Source of the DNA: Terfezia claveryi
Lineage: Eukaryota > Ascomycota > Pezizomycetes > Pezizales > Pezizaceae
Reading direction: 5' to 3'
Length of the DNA: 64,000 nt
NCBI GenBank assembly: GCA_015179025.1
Contig: WHUX01000040.1
Location: 62,001-126,000 of the forward strand
Shown: one piece after another, positions 35,204-46,577 of the stretch
Layout of the letters: each line of letters begins with the position of its first letter
Position numbering within the stretch: position 1 is the stretch's first letter
Notes under the pieces: generated by a model
Seen by the model: only the letters and a program-made list of their open reading frames with translations
Databases searched by the model: none
What the model was told of the DNA's origin: nothing
Program-made: the position numbers and the translations under genes

Positions 35204-35910
35204 CTAAGCATGTTTGGAGATTGCTGTATCGATTGAGAACAAAGTAGGATATCTTCTGGGGCGGAAATTAATGGCACTCTTGAGCTTTGATGCAGGTACA
35301 GGGTTGCGGACTGAACTGGAAAAACGAAGGAGCTTAGGACTCACCTTTACCCGGAACCATACATCGGAAATTGGGCCATATTTGGATAATTGGTGCTTGG
35401 TTAAGCCTTCAAAGTCCCACGTAATTTTCCTCAGTTCAACGAAGTCATCTTGCCGTAGTGTTCTAGTTCCGTCCGCATCGTGAGAGTGCCTGCAAGCTGT
35501 GCGATTATCCCCTGAATACCCAACTAACTTTGTAATTAGGAATAGAATCACAGGAGATGGGTTCTAGGGCTCCAACGTAGGTATATAAGAATTTTTGCAA
35601 CTGCCAGAATACCCTCTGCTGACTAGGGCTCAAACAAATTGTCTAACGCATCCACTGTGATGAAGTAGTTAGCAGGAGTTTTGAGCGCACAAACTCGGAT
35701 ACTCACCCAATCAAAATGTTGACGGGGTATATGACGTGAAAATTTGCCATCGTCGAATATTCCATGCCAGCATCTGCATCTCGCGTAGGAAGATCTAGAT
35801 TCAGCTGTCGGTAATGGAGGAAGGACAGCTCAGAGAGGATGATTCTCACTGGTGAATTGGAGCAGCTGGCTGCATCGAGATATGTAATACCGGCCTTACT
35901 CAACGGCAAT
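35204..35910 (-). other. Exon-like segments, unrecognised
   Basis: Two minus-strand segments look coding. The first, about 35909-35702, reads LPLSKAGITYLDAASCSNSP and ends MANFHVIYPVNILIG at a GTGAGT donor; a 52-nt intron with a GCTAAC branch and CACAG acceptor would follow and lead to a stop. The second, about 35490-35345, reads QDDFVELRKITWDFEGLTKH and ends VWFRVK at a second GTGAGT donor. Splice signals are good, but no start and no family are recognised. It could be a short multi-exon gene or a remnant. Confidence 0.3.
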
Positions 35911-37319
35911 TTTTCCGCCTATGATGCCGTGCTTGTTTTCAGGTCAGTGGCCAGCGTGAAGTCAGCAATTGACCAATGAATACTCAAACCCTCCCTGCTG
36001 ATGTTGATACCCTAGTCTCATACCCTTGTACCCTAGAGTGACAGTTTTGTTGCTAAGTCGGGTTATAGCAATATATTAGCTTCAGCTCGATCTAGACGAC
36101 TCTGGGCCTCACACGCCTGGTCAAGGGGAGTGTGGTGCCGAGAATGAGGGACCGGTGTGTGTTGTACGTAGGGCCAGGGGGTTAATTGTAAACTTGAAGC
36201 GGGTGGCACAGCGTCTCGCTGTCCAGACCCAGATACTATCGACAATCCTTCGCCGTGGTCTTTAGAAACGTTGCTTAGCTGGCCTTATCTTCATTCTTAA
36301 ATCTATATATGTCAGAGAGTGTCTTGCAAAGGACGTTCCTCAGAAGTTGAGCTGTGGGGTGAAATAAGCAAGTTCCTAAGTAAAAAGAAGCAAGGGCGGA
36401 TTCTCTCAAACATGTACAGACGACATAGATCTCACTCAGATCATAACCACCTCTGGGCACTAAGAAGCCAGTTGTTCCGTCAAAGTCAATAATATGTATA
36501 AAATCGAAGGTTCCCAGCCTATTGGGCTACAAAAATAAGCTATACCTTCAAGTCTGGATGTTGGGAGTTGGTCCACTGTACTCGTAACAAAGTACTCTAG
36601 GGTGGTGGGTGACACTTGGGTATTCTTAGTTACCGTGTGGATAGTTTAGCGAGACGTTAGCAATCTATAACGGCCCTTGCCGTGCCTACATCAGCCTTAG
36701 TGCATCCGTACCCCGACCAGCAAAAGGCCAGTAAAGCAAGACTTATTTACATATATAAAGCACTAACATGCAAGTAATGGGGAGTAGCAGCCTGTTACGT
36801 TCGGTTCATCAGCAAAATATATATACTGGCCAGTTAAAGGGCTAGCGCGTGTGGCTACTTCATCAGGTAGATAAATAGCGAGCCAATAAATTGATAACGG
36901 TACGACCACTATCCGTCCCGTCATCAATATTACAACTTATGTAGGTGCAAATAGCCAATGAATTTAATGCACGAGATATGAAGTCCCCTGATCCGCAATC
37001 TTCAGATCTTTATCACCTTTTCACAGCCATCCGGCCACTCACTGAAGCCCAAGTATTCAGAAATTGACGTAAATCAAATTCCAATTCTCTGACAGCATTG
37101 GTGGGTAAGCTTGCAAACAAGGGGATATATCTCTTTCAAATTTCAAAGCCAATCTTTGAAACAAACCCCAAGTAATGGGAAAATTTCCTCCAAGCAGTGA
37201 GTACGTGGATCGAAAGATATGTAATAAAGATGACACGTTGTACATGATATACAGACCCTAGACAATAGTAGGAATGAGATAGAAAACAACTTATGTTACC
37301 ATAACTCTAATATATGGAA

Positions 37320-38711
37320 CTACATGGGTATCGACGGCTTTCGTATCTTGAGCTTGAGCTTGGGCCGATACTCCCCATGGATGGCCTCTAATCCATTGTT
37401 GATGACCTCGTGGTGATTAATCCCCGGTTTTAGCTTAAGTCTAAGCAGAGGATCACCTGAATTCGATAACTTTTCGGTTGTTTTATGTGATTCTCCGCTA
37501 CCTCTTGCCGCAGGTATAGCCCATCCACCCAATAATAGACCTGTGGGTACATCCCTTTCCGCTGTCAAGATTTCTGGTCCCCAGTGCTGTTTCAGGGATG
37601 AATTGAAACTCTGTAATGCGTCATACATCGCGTTTTGCGGGCCACTCATGGGAGAGTATGGCCATTGAGGCAGAAAAATAGAGCGCTGACGACGATGGCC
37701 GAGGTTTCTGGTTAACTTCTGATCTTTGTCCCCCCTTGACGTAACCTGTCCGTTTGCATTCTCAACACCCTTAACAAAGTTCATCCCTGGCGGCTGTTTC
37801 TTAGATCCTTGTACACGTCTACCGGTACCCTGCTGGAACCCTTCAAGGGTTTCCTTGAGACGTTCCGTGGACTTTTGGTGCGCCTGTTCCCAGATCTCAG
37901 CTTCCGTTAGGCCTGAAGCTTTGCACATTGAGCACATTCCCTCAATTTGTGCCTCCCGCTCTAATTCAAGATATTTGTCGCAGCGCTTCTGTAAACATCT
38001 CGGCTGAAGCATATATTCCCTGGATTCCTTCGACGTAAGCGAGGTGTAAGATAAGGGATCATGGTTATTTTCGTCAATTTCTCTATATGGTTCCACCTGC
38101 ATATGCTTTTTCTGAAGACTACGGTGTTTACAGAGCTCGTAGTAACCAAAGGTGCGGACGCAACAATGTCGCTGGGTCAGTCTCTCGTTGCCAGGAAAGT
38201 TACAGCCTGAGGTCACTGCCGGCCCAACTGAGGGGAACATGAAAACACCATTCACTCTCCGGGCGCCCTCTTCGCTCAGGGCCAGCTCTGGTTCTTTCAA
38301 AGGATTTCTCAGTGGTGGTTGGAGTTGCACCCCGTATGGTAAGTGTCGTCGTCTGTGAGCGTTATCTATATACTGAAGTGGCAAATCATCGAAGAAGGTT
38401 GGAGGGAGGGGCTCCATTGCTTTGTCCCACACGAGTGGTTTGGCTTCAGATATATTCGTAGATCCTCCTTCCATACCATCGGTATATAGGCGTTGCATGC
38501 AGCGAGCAGGTTGCTCTTCACGCGTCGAGGAATTGTGTACGTATACACTGGATCCGGAGTTGTTTCCCTTTTTTGAGGCGAGACCGACAAGTATTGCCAA
38601 AGCGTCTTGTATAGAGCGTCCTTTTTTCGACTGTACGGTCACTGCCAACCAAATCTTGTTGCCACTCGGCTGTCGACTTGTCGAGGTCAAGCAAGATTCC
38701 GAGCCCGGCAT
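37320..38711 (-). CDS. Uncharacterised protein, 463 aa
   Basis: A single intact exon starting MPGSESCLTSTSRQPSGNKI. The central region is rich in Cys and His (HCCVRTFGYYELCKHRSLQ, QPRCLQKRCDKYLELEREAQ, EGMCSMCKASG) and is followed by a helical stretch (EAEIWEQAHQKSTERLKETL). The C-terminus is basic and repetitive (LRLKLKPG, PKLKLKIRKPS). No domain is recognised. Its presumed leader region carries two micro-insertions of the TAGTCTGGTTG family, 34-97 bp upstream of the start codon. Confidence 0.75.
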   Translation of the reverse strand: MPGSESCLTSTSRQPSGNKIWLAVTVQSKKGRSIQDALAILVGLASKKGNNSGSSVYVHNSSTREEQPARCMQRLYTDGMEGGSTNISEAKPLVWDKAMEPLPPTFFDDLPLQYIDNAHRRRHLPYGVQLQPPLRNPLKEPELALSEEGARRVNGVFMFPSVGPAVTSGCNFPGNERLTQRHCCVRTFGYYELCKHRSLQKKHMQVEPYREIDENNHDPLSYTSLTSKESREYMLQPRCLQKRCDKYLELEREAQIEGMCSMCKASGLTEAEIWEQAHQKSTERLKETLEGFQQGTGRRVQGSKKQPPGMNFVKGVENANGQVTSRGDKDQKLTRNLGHRRQRSIFLPQWPYSPMSGPQNAMYDALQSFNSSLKQHWGPEILTAERDVPTGLLLGGWAIPAARGSGESHKTTEKLSNSGDPLLRLKLKPGINHHEVINNGLEAIHGEYRPKLKLKIRKPSIPM

Positions 38712-38744
38712 ACATCAACGACAACCGTGGAGGCTGCTTTGGGG

Positions 38745-38772
38745 TAGTCTAGTTGCACGACCCACCTCCTGG
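38745..38772 (+). repeat. TAGTCTGGTTG-family micro-insertion, long form
   Basis: A 28-bp insert starting TAGTCTAGTTGCACGACC lies between perfect 8-bp repeats CTTTGGGG (38737-38744 and 38773-38780). It sits just upstream of the 463-residue gene, and its interior resembles the one at 53.95 kb. Confidence 0.75.
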
Positions 38773-38794
38773 CTTTGGGGATAAAGGTCTGAAG

Positions 38795-38808
38795 GTGCGA
38801 CCAGACTA
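38795..38808 (-). repeat. TAGTCTGGTTG-family micro-insertion
   Basis: GTGCGACCAGACTA lies between GGTCTGAAG and GATCTGAAG (38786-38794 and 38809-38817, one mismatch). It has the opposite orientation to its neighbour 22 bp away. Confidence 0.75.
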
Positions 38809-40078
38809 GATCTGAAGTACCTACATGCCGTCGTGTTTTGATGGCAGCTCAAGGGTGTATGGTCCTCGGTAGGCCCATTGACGTTTCGAGAGTGGTTTGG
38901 AATAAGAGTGTATGAGAGGAGGTGTGCAACCAGGCAAGGCGGATAGCTATCTGGAAGGGCTCCAGTCGCTTTCACCCCATACCAGTCCTGAGTCTCCTGC
39001 TATACCAACGCACACAGCTGACTTCGGAACGAGTTTTGGCCTGATTCAATGATAGGCCACGAGTAACCAGCAAGCTACTTTGCCCTAGCTATAGATGTTT
39101 TCCCATTGTCACTCGGAGGATACTTATATTTGCGCGTATTTGGGGAAAGATTCACATCCTTTGGGTTTCGTTTCGAGCGTTCCCCTGACCTTATCAGGCA
39201 ATGCTTGTGCGGTAGATCAAGTACCTAACAATTGGATTTATAATTTAGGCTCAAACCCAAACCCAAATCCAACCCTCCGCCAACCTCATATCGTTGGGCA
39301 AAATCGGTTCGACGCACATCAAATCACAATCACAATCACCATCATACTAACACTAGTACTGGGTTGTATGGTGATGCGAGGGCCAGGGTACATCGGTGGT
39401 AATGGGATTGCAGGCTTCCAAAACTTAACCGTATGTATATACTGTATGTCGTTAGGAGTTGGCCTGGATAATCAGGATACCTCACGACAAGGCGACCAGA
39501 GCATATAGGCACCTAGGTACTTAAGTATATACCCCTAGTCTTGCTGGCACAAGTCCTCAAGTCTCCGAGGTATTCCAGTCTCGCGCACTAGTCTGCCCAG
39601 CGTGGGCTCAGGAAGATCTCAACCGGTATTATACCAGCTGCAGAATGTAATCCATGAAGGTGAGGAGACCCCGATACTCCCTGGCCCGTTTATGTCGACA
39701 CCTCGCAGCACAGCATGTCCAAGATAGAGGAACCAGTGGCCTCTTAGCTCGTTAGCTCGTCAATTGGAGCCGTTTCGTGTGGTTATCACAGTGGTGCACG
39801 GGCGATTCTGACGTGACCCTCCCTGGCATTCGATGCTTGCGGATGGTGCTCAGTGCCAAACTGACAGCTTGAGAGCTGTACCTAGAGAAGGATGATTTTT
39901 GTACAGTATACTTTTGATGCAACCAGATATCAGCAAATATTGGTTACAAGCATACCTTCACCGGTCCCACATAGTAAATAAGATATATTCTTATTTTTTT
40001 TGGTTTAGTCACCATACATATGCTTGCATCGAGAGTCACACTAAACCACAAATAGAGGCTTATCGATAAGAAATGACC

Positions 40079-40089
40079 TAGTCTGGTTG
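40079..40089 (+). repeat. TAGTCTGGTTG micro-insertion in pogo copy A
   Basis: The 11-bp core is flanked by AAATGACC on both sides (9 bp, GAAATGACC, if the shared G is counted). The second pogo copy has a single GAAATGACC followed by its own sequence at the same place, an empty paralogous site. Confidence 0.9.
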
Positions 40090-40136
40090 AAATGACCTAC
40101 AATTTTACTCGCTAAAGGAACCATAACTCTGCAGCT

Positions 40137-40144
<8 letters not shown>

Positions 40145-40170
<26 letters not shown>

Positions 40171-40757
40171 CTTGTTACTCCTATGCGGTCCCGTTAGGTA
40201 GGGGAAACCATGAGGAGCCACCTGAATTCAGGACAAGGCAAGTTAATCTGCAAGGTCCGGCGCGCATAAATACAAAAATAAGACGGGACTCCCATGCTGT
40301 CATCAACCGGCTAATACCAGATGACCCCGGAGGGCCTGACTGGAGCCCACGCCCCAACGGGAAGAAAGGATTGCCTTACGGCCTGTGAATGAAACGTCTC
40401 GCAAGTAGAAAATCATCGTACCCCTTGCTAGTATAAAAGACTCAGACCCCGGAGATGTCAATATCCATCGAACGCAGGTAGAAATGGCAGAGGATAAATA
40501 AAATGCTGGTAGGAAATCCAAGAACAACATAACGCTCGAGTGGGAATTTCTCCACAGTCTCATCTATTCCAATCGTATTCGGTGGTACGGAAAAGTTTCT
40601 TTCCCATGTGAAGCCCCTGGTCGACGTTCAACCCCTCCTTCATGTAGATAACCAGTGACGACACCAACTTCCCGATTCTCCTGTGTTTTTGCGTCAGCCA
40701 GCGAATTTCCGAGATTTGGACTCCGGTTGCTTTATTGTCCTCCTCGATCCAGCGTCG
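40145..40757 (-). mobile_element. Internally deleted LINE, copy C
   Basis: Minus-strand LINE inside pogo copy A, bounded by 14-bp target duplications CCATAACTCTGCAG (40131-40144) and CCATAACTCTACAG (40758-40771). Its 5' side encodes an ORF1-like peptide (IRWLTQKHRRIGKLVSSLVI, then HMGKKLFRTTEYDWNR and a stop). This joins the family 3' UTR and a poly-A tail (poly-T at about 40139-40166). ORF2 is wholly absent, so the copy is a deletion derivative. Confidence 0.85.
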
Positions 40758-41801
40758 CCATAACTCTACAGGTCAGAACTTGGGCGATATGTATCAGGAC
40801 ATATGCGGAAGCAAACCCCAAGGCAACCTGGCCACATCAGACATTGGTTTGAATCAGAGACTCCCTAATAAAGACCTCACCAAGTCAAAAATCAGCAAAC
40901 TTCTTAATCCAAAAAGACCTCGTGGAACTTCCGATGTAGATCCAGTCCAAGAGCAAAAGTTACGACCTGTGTCCAAGCGCATTAAATCTGGCAAGCATAC
41001 AAAATTGGACTCCACGCTATTTCAGTGGCAGCAGTTGATGCAACAGCGTGGGGTAGCGATATCAGGATTAATGTACAAGAGAAGGCAGGCATTCATCCAG
41101 CTACTGAAACTATTGAAGAGCCAGTCAGCAATATTGAGAATAGAATCCTGACTACCTATCTTCCCAATGAAGCTGATGAGCCAGAAGCCGAAATTCCAAA
41201 AAGCTGTCACACATATTGAAGGATTACTCCTCTTCTCACTCCAAGCTGAACCCACAGTCAATATCAATGAGCTACAAGAGGTCCTAAAGAGTGAGGAAAA
41301 GCATTGAGACTCTGGAAATTCAACGCAGGCGGCAGTATTTTCAGCCCAGGATCACTGACTTTCTCGGGCATCCCAGAGCCACCTCCTTCTCCTCCGCTCC
41401 TTGAAATTCTAGTCCGTGCATCTACCCTTATTTGTCTATTTGTTACTTGTTATACTCTAGTAGTATTTATCCTCTTATTTCGCAGCCTTTCCTACCGCTG
41501 GCTAGCTTCATTCCATATTTCCCTATTTTCTCTTGATGTAAGAATATATTGGCTGCAACTTGACGCATACTTCCCCCGCTCCGAACAATATGCTTATTCG
41601 AGGGTATTCTGTACGTGTAATTCTAAACCTTAGAATTCCTTGGTTGACAGAATCTCTAAGCCAAAGCAATACCTTCCTTTTCAAGCGGGGAGTAGTCTCC
41701 TCTTGTGAATTAGCCAGGAAGCAACTTATATACAAAGATTTCTATTCAGAGTTGTCTTTGGTGTAAGTACAAGTGTTCTGGTTAGCAGTATACGAGGCCT
41801 C

Positions 41802-41830
41802 CGTTGGAGAGCCGTGTCAACCAGACTCGG
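41802..41830 (-). repeat. TAGTCTGGTTG-family micro-insertion, long form
   Basis: A 29-bp insert ending GTCAACCAGACTCGG lies between TACGAGGCCTC and TACAAGGCCTC (41791-41801, 41831-41841; one mismatch in 11). The constant end is slightly altered. Confidence 0.6.
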
Positions 41831-42446
41831 TACAAGGCCTCTCTATTCCTTAACAGCCAGACTTCCTGATAAGTGCATGCTGGGAGCAGTCTTGGGCATG
41901 GAGGCAGTCTCTCCTCATAGTATAGATAGATGCAATACGAGCAATGATTTATTAAAAATGAAATAAAATACCGACCACAGATCCATAACGGTCTCCCACA
42001 TTTTAATATTAAATCTATTTGGAGATTTTTTACCTAGCAAAACTCAACATCTTAAATTACACTATATACCAAGACTCCTAAGTACATGCAGTCTGGAATT
42101 GATTGGTTCCTCTAAAGCATCAATGAACTCTACAATCTCGCTTTCCCTCTTGCCAAACCTATGATAGGATAAAATGGCCCCGTTAGGCTAAATTCTGTAA
42201 GTAATTATCAATGGATTCATCTCGTTATTTTGAACCCATTTGAGAAGATTCTTCCAATCTGCGGACTCTATGATGAGAATCCTATTCTAGAGCTCTACAT
42301 TGGGTAGGAACTTGCATTTCTTGGCTATCTCTGATAAGCGAATATCATGCACGATGTTGAAATGATTGGTCACTATCGAATCAGCTATGGCCAGTTAATT
42401 GCAAAGTGCAAATAGACACGTGTTCATTGGGAACTTAGAGCCAGCC

Positions 42447-42556
42447 CTTTTTTTTTTTTTTTTTTTAATACTCATTACTCCTATTCGGTCCCAGTAAAGG
42501 GACCATGAGGAGCCACCCGGAAACCCGGGTGGATTCGGACGAGGCAAGTTAAGCAA
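42447..42556 (-). mobile_element. LINE 3' UTR fragment, copy D
   Basis: Poly-T followed by about 90 bp of the shared LINE 3' UTR (AGGGACCATGAGGAGCCACC), truncated at GGCAAGTTAAG. No coding sequence is left. Confidence 0.75.
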
Positions 42557-43097
42557 GGACACTGGTGATACCACACCTTCTGAGCTTCATCATCATGATC
42601 ATCTTGTTTGAGATCTCCGATTGTCCACTTCTAGTCCAACCACCATAAAACCACCCTTTGGCAAATTCCGCAGCAGCACATCCAAGCCACATCAACACCA
42701 CTAGGTACCGGTACTTGCTTCCTGAATGGTACCACTAACGCCCTCTGTGGAACCAACCTCGGAAAAATCAATCAGTTCAGGTTTGAGGAGTTTCGACTCT
42801 ACCCAATGCCCTAAATAGCGACAATATTTCCCTTGTACACGTCAAGGACCCAAGGGTAGGAAGTAGATATGACGTCAGAATGTTAGAGACCCTGATTAAG
42901 TCGGATCTAACTGCAAGAAACAACAAGATGGGTTTTTACAAAGAGGAAAATCATACATCACGTCGCTTAATCTACTTGGACACCGACAAAGCCTGATTCC
43001 GATTATTTCGTAGCTTCATAAACAAATAATATGCATCGTCCAAAGCAATAAAATAAGCAAGAAGTCGTCATCGCGGCTAGCAATCCCTCCCAGATCG

Positions 43098-43111
43098 TGC
43101 CAACCAGACTA
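43098..43111 (-). repeat. TAGTCTGGTTG micro-insertion
   Basis: TGCCAACCAGACTA with CCAGATCG repeated on both sides (43090-43097 and 43114-43121). Confidence 0.7.
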
Positions 43112-43190
43112 CACCAGATCGACGTCCAGTTAAGCGGGAAGGTGCACGGCCAAATGAAGGATCTTGGCACCCTCAGATTCCCCCATTTGG

Positions 43191-43225
43191 ATTGACTGCA
43201 TCGAGGGCTTGTGCCAACCCGACTA
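43191..43225 (-). repeat. TAGTCTGGTTG-family micro-insertion, long form
   Basis: A 35-bp insert ending CTTGTGCCAACCCGACTA lies between 7-bp repeats CATTTGG (43184-43190, 43226-43232). Its interior GGCTTGTGCCAACC is shared, inverted, with the member at 51.2 kb. Confidence 0.55.
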
Positions 43226-44313
43226 CATTTGGCATTACTTGACCACGCAAGGCGCCCGCGTTATCAGAACCCTCGCATCTGTAGGCGCTTGGTAAAACGA
43301 TATCATATTCGAAAATCCGAAGTGTTCCTTGCTAGCGTTGTAGACTGAAACAAATAATTCCTCAGGTGTCCGGATAAAACAAACGAAATAACTAGAATAA
43401 GGTGTTCTGGCGCCTGCAATATCATGTGGACATATACAGCTACCAGTTAGGCACGACAACGGCACAAAAATAGTACAGACTTACAAGACAATGATAAGAA
43501 AATTGGTACCCCGACAAGACAAGGCTAAAAACAACTGGAGAAATATAATTCCAATCAACTGAGCGAGGGTGTCAGAATTTATCAATGATGATGCATAGAA
43601 ACGAATGACACTAGGACAATAGAATTGAGAGAGAAAGTGCAATGCTCTCAATGACCACTGGCAGATTAACCTAGTTAAGCAGACTTATCACACTCAACTT
43701 CTTCACGATTATTGGAGCTTTTCCATTACACTACCCGAGCCCATGCTCTCTACGATAAACTTCGCCCACTCTACGGTGAATGAAATCCGGCTCCAATCTA
43801 CCAAAATCATTTCAACTATCTTAGTACAGTATAGTAATCGCTGTTACGCGTCATCTCCGTCTTCTTCTCCACGATCAAAACCTGCAATCATTGAGCATTT
43901 GCTCCAGCTTTTCAGTAGGTTTCTTCTTCTCCTCTGACAAATCCTTGATCTCGGCTGCTATCTTGCCAAATGGCCACCCGAAACCCACCTCTTTCATACC
44001 GAAGACGCCAAATTGATAGTCGGCCCGGGCCCCTTGTAGGGATGGGAACTCGAGTTGTCGCGCATTGCACATGGGAATAAGGAACTGATAAACTATCCGA
44101 TTACCGAGACAGAACCCCCAGGAGCTGTGAAACATGCGCATAATCTGCACGAGCTCACGGGCGTGCATGTCCGTGAGCTGGCGCGGGGAGAGAAAGTTCT
44201 GTCCTGGCTCAAAGGGGAGAGCAGCGAAGGGACGAAATAGGGCAAGAACTATTGTCCGATGGAACCCACTATTGTTTTGGGTCAGTACATGTGATCTTTC
44301 TTATGATGGAAGG

Positions 44314-45880
44314 TACCATCCATCCTCGGGATGTCGATCACCACCGGGATGCGGATCACCCGGCTATTTATGCATTTTCGACGATTTCGAGCTCTATACA
44401 CAACGAAATAGACCCAGATTCTGGGATCGTATTTGAGATATATAGTACTTTGCAAAATAAAGTATCGCAGGCCCAAGGTGCACTACAGCTTAAATGATGC
44501 TGAGAGAAATACCGGGGATTACCGGGTAGGTTTAGCCATAAGATATATGAATAGATGATGGTGGAGAAGGTTTCAATGATCAGAAATTACTGTTCCCACT
44601 TGGTACTTGTGGTTTATACTCACTATATATGCAATTTCATATAATATGCCCACGCAGAAGGGTCGGTCCGTAATGGTAGCTTCGCCGGAGATGCAAATGA
44701 AGGTATTTCTTGTCGTAGCTCAACCAAACCAGACCCAGATCAATCGCCCTATAGCTCAAACAAATACACATAGCTAAATAGAACAGACGAGCTTGTCTCA
44801 GCAACTAAATATATATTTTAGGTAGATAGAGATTGACATATACTAAGACTTTATATTTCTTCCCAAAAAGGCTATGACGCTAAGCTACATCAATTTAGGC
44901 TAAATCATATGTGCAATAGGTTCAAAAGATTGCCCTCCATACATTAATGCTTTTAAGATATTAAATACCTGATCCTGTACTTGCTTGAAAGTGGTATCCC
45001 AAAATCTACCACCTGTTGGCCTGTTTCTGAGAAGGGCCTTTACAAGATGACTTCACTTTAGTCAAGTCAAAGCTACTGTATAGCATGTATACAAGTGTCT
45101 AGTCTCTACAAGCATTCATATAAGCCAGTATTTGCTTGATTTGGGCTTGGTTTCATTAACTTATAACATAGATATATTTTATGTGCCCTCCCGCTGAACC
45201 GCTCATTAGTGATATGTCCTCACTCAATTTTTAACAGATATCATGTGTAGAGTACTAATTGACAGGCCTGCCTATTGGCATACTTTCGTGCCATTAGGTA
45301 TTTGATTTGGACCTAGTTTGATTGAATTATGATAGTGAATATATTCTATGCACAATCCCTAGGCCTTCGTTTGGGGGCATGACGTTGCCCGGTTCTGCTC
45401 AGATATCCTGTATAAGCTACCTGAGAGTATTTCCCTACCCATGTGCTTGCTTTTGACCTATCTGGTTTTCGAATTAGGCCTGGTTTGGTTGAGCTACGAC
45501 AAAAAGTAGCTTCATTTGCATTCCCGGCTAAGCTACCATTTCGGACCGATCCTTCTGTATGGGCATATTATATGAAATTGCATATATAGTGAGCGCAAAC
45601 CACAAGTACCAAGTGGAAACAGTAATTTCTGATCATTGAAACTTTCTCCGCCATCATCTATTCATATATCTTATGGCTAAACCTACCCGGTAATCCCCGG
45701 TATTTCTCTCAGCATCATTTAAGCTGTAGTATACCTTGGGCCTGCGATACTTTATTTTGCAAAGTACTATATAACTCAAATACGATCCCAGAATCTGGGC
45801 TTATTTCATTATGTATAGAGCTCGAAATCGTTGAAAATGCATAAATAGCCGGGTGATCCGCATCCCGAAGATGGATGGTA
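44314..45880. mobile_element. Long-terminal-inverted-repeat element, about 1.57 kb
   Basis: Arms 44314-44731 and 45479-45880 are inverted copies about 400 bp long, with roughly 90 percent identity by eye. Outer ends read TACCATCCATC and GATGGATGGTA; similarity may extend to about 44283 and 45893. The left arm has an extra duplication of about 18 bp. The 750-bp centre has no open frame, but carries two or three diverged repeats of a TTTGRTTGAGCTAYGA-like block. It is a non-autonomous fold-back or Mutator-like element; no target duplication is clear. Confidence 0.8.
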
Positions 45881-46119
45881 TTGGCACGTACTGGAGGTAA
45901 AAGAGAATTGGTAAATCACCACACTTGACTATCCTGAGACGTTCCGGAGGCCTTCAACTTTGCATGGTACCCTAGTAGGGTGCCGGCTTTGAAGAGCTTC
46001 TTGCCATAGAGCCAGAGGGTAATTCCTTGTGTTATCTGGCAGAGCCCGGCATACATCCTGCATTCACCACCTGACTGCAGGGCAAACTTGGGGTTATAGC
46101 CAGCGTACGGGTACCAGAG

Positions 46120-46304
46120 CGCTTTTTCCAGACAGGAGACCATATCACCTTTGACTGCCCCCGCTTCGACCACTTCAGGAGGGCCTTACTGGGGGAAAAG
46201 CGCAGTTGGGAGGAGCTCGACAAGCCAGAATGGAGGAAAGAAGGGAAGGAGACCTTTGAGGCCATGGAGGCCTTCTTCAAATTATTATATCACGAGCTCA
46301 CCTA
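46120..46304 (+). mobile_element. LINE C-terminal coding fragment, copy E
   Basis: An uninterrupted frame reads TGDHITFDCPRFDHFRRALL, then WEELDKPEWRKEG, and ends FFKLLYHELT and a stop. It is the conserved C-terminus of the LINE ORF2. No 3' UTR or tail follows: the family sequence stops at the stop codon. It abuts the Zn2Cys6 exon region on the opposite strand. Confidence 0.8.
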
Positions 46305-46394
46305 GTGAGCTGCGGCTTAGTTGGAATTCGGATTTTAAGCGGAACCAGTTATCCAGAGACCGGTTGTTATCCAAATTCAAAACAATTAACGCAC

Positions 46395-46577
46395 CTTTGA
46401 TCTTCGCTTCCGGCAAGGCACGCAGGCATAGTCTCGTGCCCCTGAGTCGGAGGACCCGGGTACAGCAGGAATTCGGAATTCCAATTGCTTGTCCGGAGCC
46501 CTGGGTAGAGGAGGAGTAACGCTGGCATTGTCGTTGCCGCACTCAGCCCTATTACTCCTGGGTAGAAGGGGCCGCAT
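46395..46577 (-). pseudogene. Zn(II)2Cys6 transcription factor, first exon only
   Basis: An ATG at 46577 opens a 61-residue exon ending DYACVPCRKRRSK at a GTGCGT donor. C-x2-C followed by RKRRSK is the first half of a binuclear zinc cluster. An intron just before the third Cys is a common arrangement in these genes. The rest of the cluster is not found; the LINE fragment copy E lies 90 bp downstream on the other strand. It is probably a truncated gene. Confidence 0.55.

Larger units (their letters stand above)
39902..41613 (+). mobile_element. Fot1/pogo-like element, copy A (decayed)
   Basis: The ends TACAGTATACTTTTGATG and CGAGGGTATTCTGTA are degenerate inverted repeats at TA. The interior encodes part of a pogo-type transposase: DLTKSKISKLLNPKRPRG, then KRIKSGKHTKLDSTLFQWQQ, a helix-turn-helix and CENP-B-like binding region, and later a C-terminal piece (ATHIEGLL region, 41200-41330). 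The DDE catalytic domain is missing. It carries two nested insertions: the micro-insertion at 40079 and a LINE at 40145-40757. Copy B at 49.1 kb lacks both. Confidence 0.8.

Noticed and set aside
38745..38808. A single 64-bp element with inverted ends TAGTCTAGTTGCAC and GTGCGACCAGACTA
   Set aside because: Each end has its own direct repeat inside the interval (CTTTGGGG; GRTCTGAAG), so two separate insertions explain it better.
43875..44168. 97-residue minus frame (EFPSLQGARADYQFGVFGMK)
   Set aside because: It looks somewhat protein-like, but has no family, no start evidence and no splice partners.
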